Source: Hysterangium stoloniferum
Lineage: Eukaryota; Basidiomycota; Agaricomycetes; Hysterangiales; Hysterangiaceae
Assembly: GCA_015178975.1 (NCBI GenBank)
Contig: WHVD01000027.1
Coordinates: forward strand, 372,001 to 436,000
Reading direction: 5' to 3'
DNA: 64,000 nt
Part shown: piece by piece, positions 58,542 to 64,000 of the stretch
How positions within the stretch are numbered: the first letter of the stretch is position 1
Layout: each line of letters begins with the position of its first letter
Program-made: the position numbers and the translations under genes
Notes under the pieces: model-generated
The model's input: the letters and a program-made list of their open reading frames with translations, nothing else
What the model was told of the DNA's origin: nothing
Database searches by the model: none

Positions 58542-61500
58542 TGTTTTACCTTGGAAAATGGCGGTACCCGACCTGGCCGAGTATTGGGTTTATCCTGGAA
58601 ATTAAGGAGATCGTATAAGGAGGCTATATGATCTCCTTTCTGCTCTAGAGTATCGATAACTTCATGTAAATGTTCTGCGAGAATATTACGTTTGGCGACA
58701 TTCGATGATGCGTCTATTACCCCGTACTGTTCGGCCAGTTCTAAATAAATGCTGTCGTCGTCGTCGGATCTCTCAGCAGATCTCTAGCGAAGAATAGGAT
58801 GATGGGCACTTACGCCTTATAATGTGAGAAATCATCCTCAAGATCGCGTATCACCTTAGCCAAAATAGTCTGAGGAGGAAATTTCCCGGTATCCCGCTCT
58901 GCACCATTTTTTTGCCCAGGCCCAGTATCGTTCGCTTCATTTTTCCGCCGTCGCTCTTTATAACGAAGATATGACCTGATCAAGCCGGCTTCATCCTCTC
59001 CTTCATCCTCATCTTCAACCTCAGCTTGTGGCACTCGAATCTCGTTATCACGACGTCTACGGCGGTGACAGATATGACAAGTGCGTGCATTATGTTCAGG
59101 CGCAGAAAAGAACAATCGTTCCATACGTGATCCTCTGATTTGGGGGAATGGCGTCGTTGGGGGGTTATCCTTAGGATTTGTGACCTTAGATGGGCGAGAG
59201 GCGTGTTGAGCTTGAATCGAAGTGTCGGCGGGCGGTCCATGGCTGGCATGTCGGGTAGCTTGCAATGTAATTGCTGATTCTCGAATCTTTTGGCACATCC
59301 ATAATTTAAAAAAAAAGAGATATGCGAGATCAACTTACAGCCGAATTGCGTCTGCCGTCTCCCATCGAGCTTCCATTGCCACTATCGTTCGCTCTGCTGT
59401 TCAGGCTAGAGCCAGACTTTGATGGTGAACGTTCTGAACGTCGTTCGCGCATCTCAACCTCAACACGAGCCAACTCGGTGTCCTACAAACGAGTGAAGCA
59501 ATACATTTCCAATACAGAGCAAACATGGCGTACATCGATATACCGACGGGAGCGGGAAGGCTCCGGAAGCGGCTCGAGTCCTTGATCAGATTCTTCACGA
59601 AATGGCTGTGGCTCCGACTCTTGATCCTCCTCCTCCTCCTCCTCTTCAGGTTCATAATTGTACGCGCCTTCATCTTCACTATCTTCATCGGGCTCTTGGT
59701 CTCGTAACTCGGGTTGCAATTCTTCTACGGTTAAAGGCTCATTCCTCTCCCTCGTCGCTCCCCCGCATGCCGAAGGGTCAGTTACGTACGTGAGATCAAT
59801 GCCCACCTGTGAAGGCATATTCGATTGGTCGCGCTCATTTTTGTATTCGCTCGTCACCGTACTGGTATCCCTGGTACGCTTTCTCTCTCTCAAACCTTCT
59901 TCCACGAAGGCCTTGAGTCGCTCAACTTCTCCTGCAAGTCTCTCAACCTTGGCACGGAGTACTTCCACCTCTTCTTGAATGTTTTCTGTAGCCCGCACAT
60001 CAGCTCGAAGACCTGTTACAAGATATTTCTGTAGATCCAGTTCCGCGGTGAGTCGTGAAAGATGCGCTTGCATCGTAGTAACCAAAGCCTCAAGAGCTGG
60101 GAACATGTCAGCGCGACACTTCAGAACTCACTGTGATCTTACATTTCTTCTCTTCTACTATCCTTCGATAGTTACCGATCTCTTCCTCGTGTAATCTCTC
60201 TCGTGCTTCGCGGACTTTGACCTTTTCCCTCCAGAGTTCAGCCTCCTCATTAACCTGACGTTCGCGGTCTTTCATCTTCGCACGCTGGCGCGCAATGTCG
60301 GCTTTACATTCTTCAAGATCATACTCCAATTCCCTAACACGTCGATGCGATACGCTGTTTTCGCGTTCTAGAGCTTGTAAACGCGATTGCAGTGTGTCAA
60401 GTGCATCGACAAGATCCATGGCGAGACTAGGATTCCCGACTAAAGAACAAGGTTCAAACACTATGAAAAGTACAAACTGAAAGACTGACCGTCCGGTTGC
60501 CTGTAAACTTCACCACTTTTGACAGGGCTTTGGACGGCGGACGTTAACCCAGTCACATCTGGCAGGCGAACATGACCATTTGATTTTTGATTCGTCTCCG
60601 CAAAGTCGCCATTTACGATATTAGATAAAGGCGGACGCTTCCCATGAATGACTCCAGGTGTTGAAGCGAATATCCCTCGTTTAGGTGCTCGAGGAGTTGG
60701 TTCATTCTCTTTATCCTCGGTCGCATTGCGTGAACGAATTTGCGATTCTATATCTCGGGCCGAAACCCCTGGCATCTTTGAGAATTGAGAACCTGGCGAT
60801 GGCTTTTCCTGATCCATACGCTTAGATCCATGCCGGGCGGGGTTAAGATTGGAAGGCCCTGCTTGACCTTTGGATCGATTGGGTTTGGAGACATTTGTAG
60901 TCATACGAGGAAGAGTAGAATGTTCGATACGACGAGCTTGCGCCATATTGGAAATGTTAGGGGAGCTACGAGGTCGTTTGGGACTAAATTGTTCTCCAAG
61001 GGCTTTTGAAAGACGGGGGGGAGAGATGTCTGCGTCAGAAACATCAGACGCACCAGGCTCAGGATGAGAATGTGAACGGCCAAGGTAATGAAGAGAGGCG
61101 CCGGAAGGAGATATGTTGGGTCTCCGGTGACCTGTCTGGAGCAAGCGATCCAAGTCTGCGGTAGAATCTACTACAACAGGATCGAAAGTTGGCTGCGGCA
61201 TGACAAAGTCAGTAAGAGTAATATGAACATAAATAATACCAAGAACGTACCAGATCATGTCTACTCTTTGACCTTGATCTGGTGGTTACATCAAAAGCGC
61301 TCAGACCGTCCCGAATCCTGCTATTAAGCATCTGCTGCAACGGTCTATCAGGGTCAAACTCAATATCTTCTTGACGGAATTTTCCAGGCGTATAGTTTCG
61401 CCCATGTAACCCAGCGCTGAGGGTAAGTGCACTCGCATGATGAGCGGCCGTGCTCATAGTATGTCCAAGGTCAGGATCCAAGACGATTGAATCATCTTCT

Positions 61501-61748
61501 CCGTGTCGCGAGTGAAAATCAGAATCGAGATAAGAAGGATGTTCAAAAGAGTAAAAGGAACGCATGTGGTGTGAGCCATGGCGAGCAAACTCGACAGAAG
61601 CATCGTCGTGGTCACCACCCGGACTATTCGATGAAGACAAGGAAGGGAAAGAAGGAATTTTATTGTCAATGTCGCGTTCCAGTCTCTTTCGAGATTGCTC
61701 AAGTTGGTCACCTCTAATGCTGCGAGGGTGTGATGGCCTGAACGACAT
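58526..61748 (-). CDS. Cep57-like / Ppc89-type spindle pole body protein
   Basis: ATG at 61746-61748 (MSFRPSHPRSIRGDQLEQSR); the probable stop is TGA 58526-58528 after PPFSKVKHSHFA. About eight exons. The N-terminal third is Ser/Arg/Pro-rich and disordered (RMTTNVSKPNRSK, KRGIFASTPG). A coiled coil follows (DALDTLQSRLQALERENSVS..., ELEYDLEECKADIARQRAK, LRAKVERLAGEVERLKAF). An acidic stretch (EEEEEEEDQESE) leads to the C-terminal microtubule-binding part: RLFFSAPEHNARTCHICHRR, with a CxxC-type finger, PPQTILAKVIRDLEDDFSHYK and VAKRNILAEHLHEVIDTLEQKGDHIASLYDLL. This last part is characteristic of Cep57 and fungal SPB relatives. It is expected at the spindle pole body. Divergent from ERG24 with 170 bp between starts. 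Confidence 0.75.
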
Positions 61749-61918
61749 TGATGGTAAAGAAAAGAAGACGCAGACGCAAACGCAGGACGCGATGGTTCAG
61801 GGTCACGTGAATTACACGTGACTACACGGGGTCGCTAGTTAACGCTTCTTTTGAGGGCTAGCAAGCACCTAAAGGCCCTACTGCTACCATTGAACTAACT
61901 GCTTGAAGTACACAAGTC
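61749..61918. promoter_or_regulatory. 170-bp divergent promoter, Cep57-like / ERG24
   Basis: It contains the palindromic pair CACGTGAATTACACGTG (near 61803-61820), i.e. two CACGTG E-box cores 11 bp apart. In fungi CACGTG is bound by bHLH factors, and SREBP-like factors of that class regulate ERG genes. Regulation here is inferred. Confidence 0.5.
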
Positions 61919-63527
61919 ATGACCAAGTCCACGAGCGAACTGAACCCTCGGACGAAACACTACGAGTTCGCTGGACCTTTTGGAGCACTCTTCGTCACTC
62001 TTTCCGTCCCGATCACAATTTACACACTCTTCTTTGCCTGCTCAGAATCTTCGGGGGGCTGCCCACCTCCTCTCTCGTCTATTCCCACCACATTCTCTCA
62101 AGCAGTAACAACACTCGATTGGTGGAAGTCGTTGTGGGATGCACAGGCATTCTTGCTCTACATCGCCTGGTTCGCGTACACCGTCGTGGCCTGGTTTGTG
62201 CTCCCCGGTGACTGGGTGGAAGGTACCACTATGCGTAACGGGAAAAAGCTGAAGTATAAAATCAACGGTACTGAGTTCCCTACTCATCGAGCCTACAGAT
62301 CCTCACTCCGTTCACAGCATTCTCCACCTTCCTCCTGACACTCGGAATCGCTTTTGGTGTCATAGTTCGTTTTGGCCCCTCGTCCTTCACATATATCTAC
62401 GATCATTGGGTCGGACTCATCACTGCATCCGTCATATTCGCCACAGCCCAAGCCTTGGTGGTTTACTTTGCCTCTTTCCAAGGCGAGAAGCTCCTTGCGC
62501 TCGGTGGGAACTCTGGGAACTTCATCTATGACGTACGTACCTCCATCATTTTTTATTATCATGGTCTTATATCACCCTGTGTAGTTCTTTATTGGACGTG
62601 AATTGAACCCCGCGATTGGTTCATTCGACATCAAATCATTCAATGAACTTCGCCCCGGTTTGATTTTATGGACCCTCATCGACATCTCCATGGCTTGCGA
62701 ACAAGCTACACGTAGGGGCGGGACTCTCACCGACTCCATGTGGCTCGTGCTTTTCTTCCAGATCTGGTACGTCGCCGACGGTTTGTACAACGAGGCAAGT
62801 ACATCATCATCCTCAGTGTGGTTTCGCGCTAACATCTTTTCAGCCCGCAATCCTCACGACTATGGATATCACGACTGACGGTTTCGGTTTCATGCTTTCA
62901 ATTGGCGATTTGGCATGGGTTCCTTTCGTTTACTCTCTCCAAGCGCGATACCTGGCTTTCAATCACATTGAGCTTGGCTATGCTTTCAGCGCTCTTGTTT
63001 TCGCAGTTCATGGCCTTGGCTACTACATTTTCCGCACAGCAAACGCCGAGAAGAACAACTTCCGCAATGGTCGTAACCCCAAAAGTAGCTGTTTATTTCT
63101 AATCCAATTAGCCGCCGTCTTACTGCGCTCTTCTTCAGATCTTCAATTCATTGTCACCGAGAGCGGCTCGAAGCTTATCACCTCCGGCTGGTGGGGACTT
63201 TCTCGTCACCCAAATTATCTGTGCGTTTATTAGCCATGTCCGGAGCATAAGCTGATGAAACTTACAGTGGAGACCTTCTGATGGCTTTGGGCTACTCAAT
63301 GGCAACGGGCGCCAACACCCCGATTACCTATTTCTATCCGATTTACTTTGCAGTGCTGCTCGTCCACCGCCAGATGCGTGACGACGAGAACTGCGAGAAA
63401 AAGTATGTTATTCTTGTACATTTGTGACCTTATATCCGTCCTTATTAAGCTTTAAATCAGATACGGCAAAGACTGGATTAAGTATAAAAAGCTTGTGCCC
63501 TACAGAATCGTACCATACGTATACTAA
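61919..63527 (+). CDS. ERG24: Delta14-sterol reductase (C-14 sterol reductase)
   Basis: ATG at 61919 (MTKSTSELNPRTKHYEFAGP), TAA at 63525-63527. Seven exons. A first intron of 50 bp (62268-62317) joins KYKIN to AFSTFLLTLG. Another (from 62793) uses a GC donor (GCAAGT) and joins YNE to PAILTTMDITTDG. Conserved motifs are FIGRELNPAIGSFDIKSFNELRPGLILW, DSMWLVLFFQIWYVADGLYNE, TTDGFGFMLSIGDLAWVPF, LQARYLA, GWWGLSRHPNYLGDL and DDENCEKKYGKDWIKYKKLVPYRIVPYVY-type ending. Eight or more membrane helices are visible. It reduces the C14-15 double bond made by CYP51 in ergosterol synthesis at the ER, using NADPH, and is the target of morpholine fungicides. ERG4 and DHCR7 relatives are less similar. Confidence 0.94.
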
Positions 63528-64000
63528 GTATATAAACGATCCACATCGACGCATTCTTACGATATTTTTACCAAAATAATATTTATTTCTGAAATGTGCA
63601 GAGCTGTCACTGTTTTACACTTGGACCTGCAACAATGTTTCGATTTCTCTATCCGAAGACTAATCCAGAAGGATTCACTGCCACTACCGGTGACGGTCAG
63701 GATTACTGCTGTAGTATCTTTATTACAAATGTCTTCAAATATATCACTTGCGCGTTAATCATTTGTGCGTTAATGTAGTCAGATGTGACTGCGCGGATGC
63801 GTGAGCGCCTTCGACCTGAAAACAGAGTCGATATTGTGTCATAGAAACAGTGGCTCATGTGAGCCACATGGCTGGGAGGAGAGATAAATCACATGTTCGA
63901 TGTGCCTCTCAAGACCGGGATCTCCTCGACACCTGTTTAGTGCCCATGCGGGCACGCTCCCATCTACCACGGCAATCTGTCCGCATATTGCACAGAGTGT
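63528..64000. other. Right edge, no gene recognised
   Basis: This is the 3' flank of ERG24 and beyond. A short ORF (63596-63778) opens on a non-ATG codon and has no recognisable motif. A gene may begin beyond the window. Confidence 0.45.

Overview
The window reads as nuclear DNA of a filamentous basidiomycete, most likely an Agaricomycete. Genes carry many 45-70 bp GT-AG introns (plus at least two apparent GC-AG introns), sit close together on both strands, and include fungal genes such as ERG24, PRP28, RRP3, ALG3, PMP3 and a CYP63-like P450. The repeats are of agaric type: Tc1/mariner DD34E elements, a Crypton-like tyrosine recombinase, and many solo LTRs with 5-bp target duplications.

Two domains meet near 25.56 kb. 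Positions 1-25557 are a transposon graveyard with almost no host coding sequence. Insertions are nested up to four deep. A Tc1 element (179-6105) is split by a solo LTR (family A), which is split by a long LTR-like repeat (family B), which is split by a second Tc1 element. A second B copy (11229-14318) holds two further solo LTRs. A Crypton-like recombinase gene (about 14881-18854) is cut by three solo LTRs, and removing them restores its reading across each junction. The last element, 19370-25557, is a large TA-flanked inverted-repeat transposon with about 530-bp TIRs, a spliced DD34E transposase, and a second convergent gene of unknown function. Its right TIR was hit by a solo LTR-like insert and by a 1.13-kb TRIM retroelement with 185-bp LTRs.

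From 25.6 kb to the right end lies ordinary gene-dense euchromatin with 17 recognisable genes. In order they are: a SWIM/RING zinc-finger protein (-), kynurenine formamidase (-), PMP3 (+), eIF2B epsilon (-), an Ala/Pro/Glu-rich protein (-), HSF (-), an arrestin-domain protein (-), a cytochrome P450 (+), PRP28 (-), ALG3 (+), RRP3 (+), a 2OG-Fe(II) oxygenase (-), NAC alpha (-), a DUF1264/OBAP protein (+), a DUF2828 protein (-), a Cep57-like spindle-pole protein (-) and ERG24 (+). They are housekeeping genes with no sign of a metabolic cluster. They are arranged as compact divergent pairs (KFase/PMP3, PRP28/ALG3, Cep57-like/ERG24) and convergent pairs (PMP3/eIF2B epsilon, RRP3/2OG oxygenase), with spacings as small as 39-170 bp.

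All functional names come from reading motifs and recalled family resemblance; no search was run. Exon boundaries were inferred by hand from splice consensus and frame continuity.
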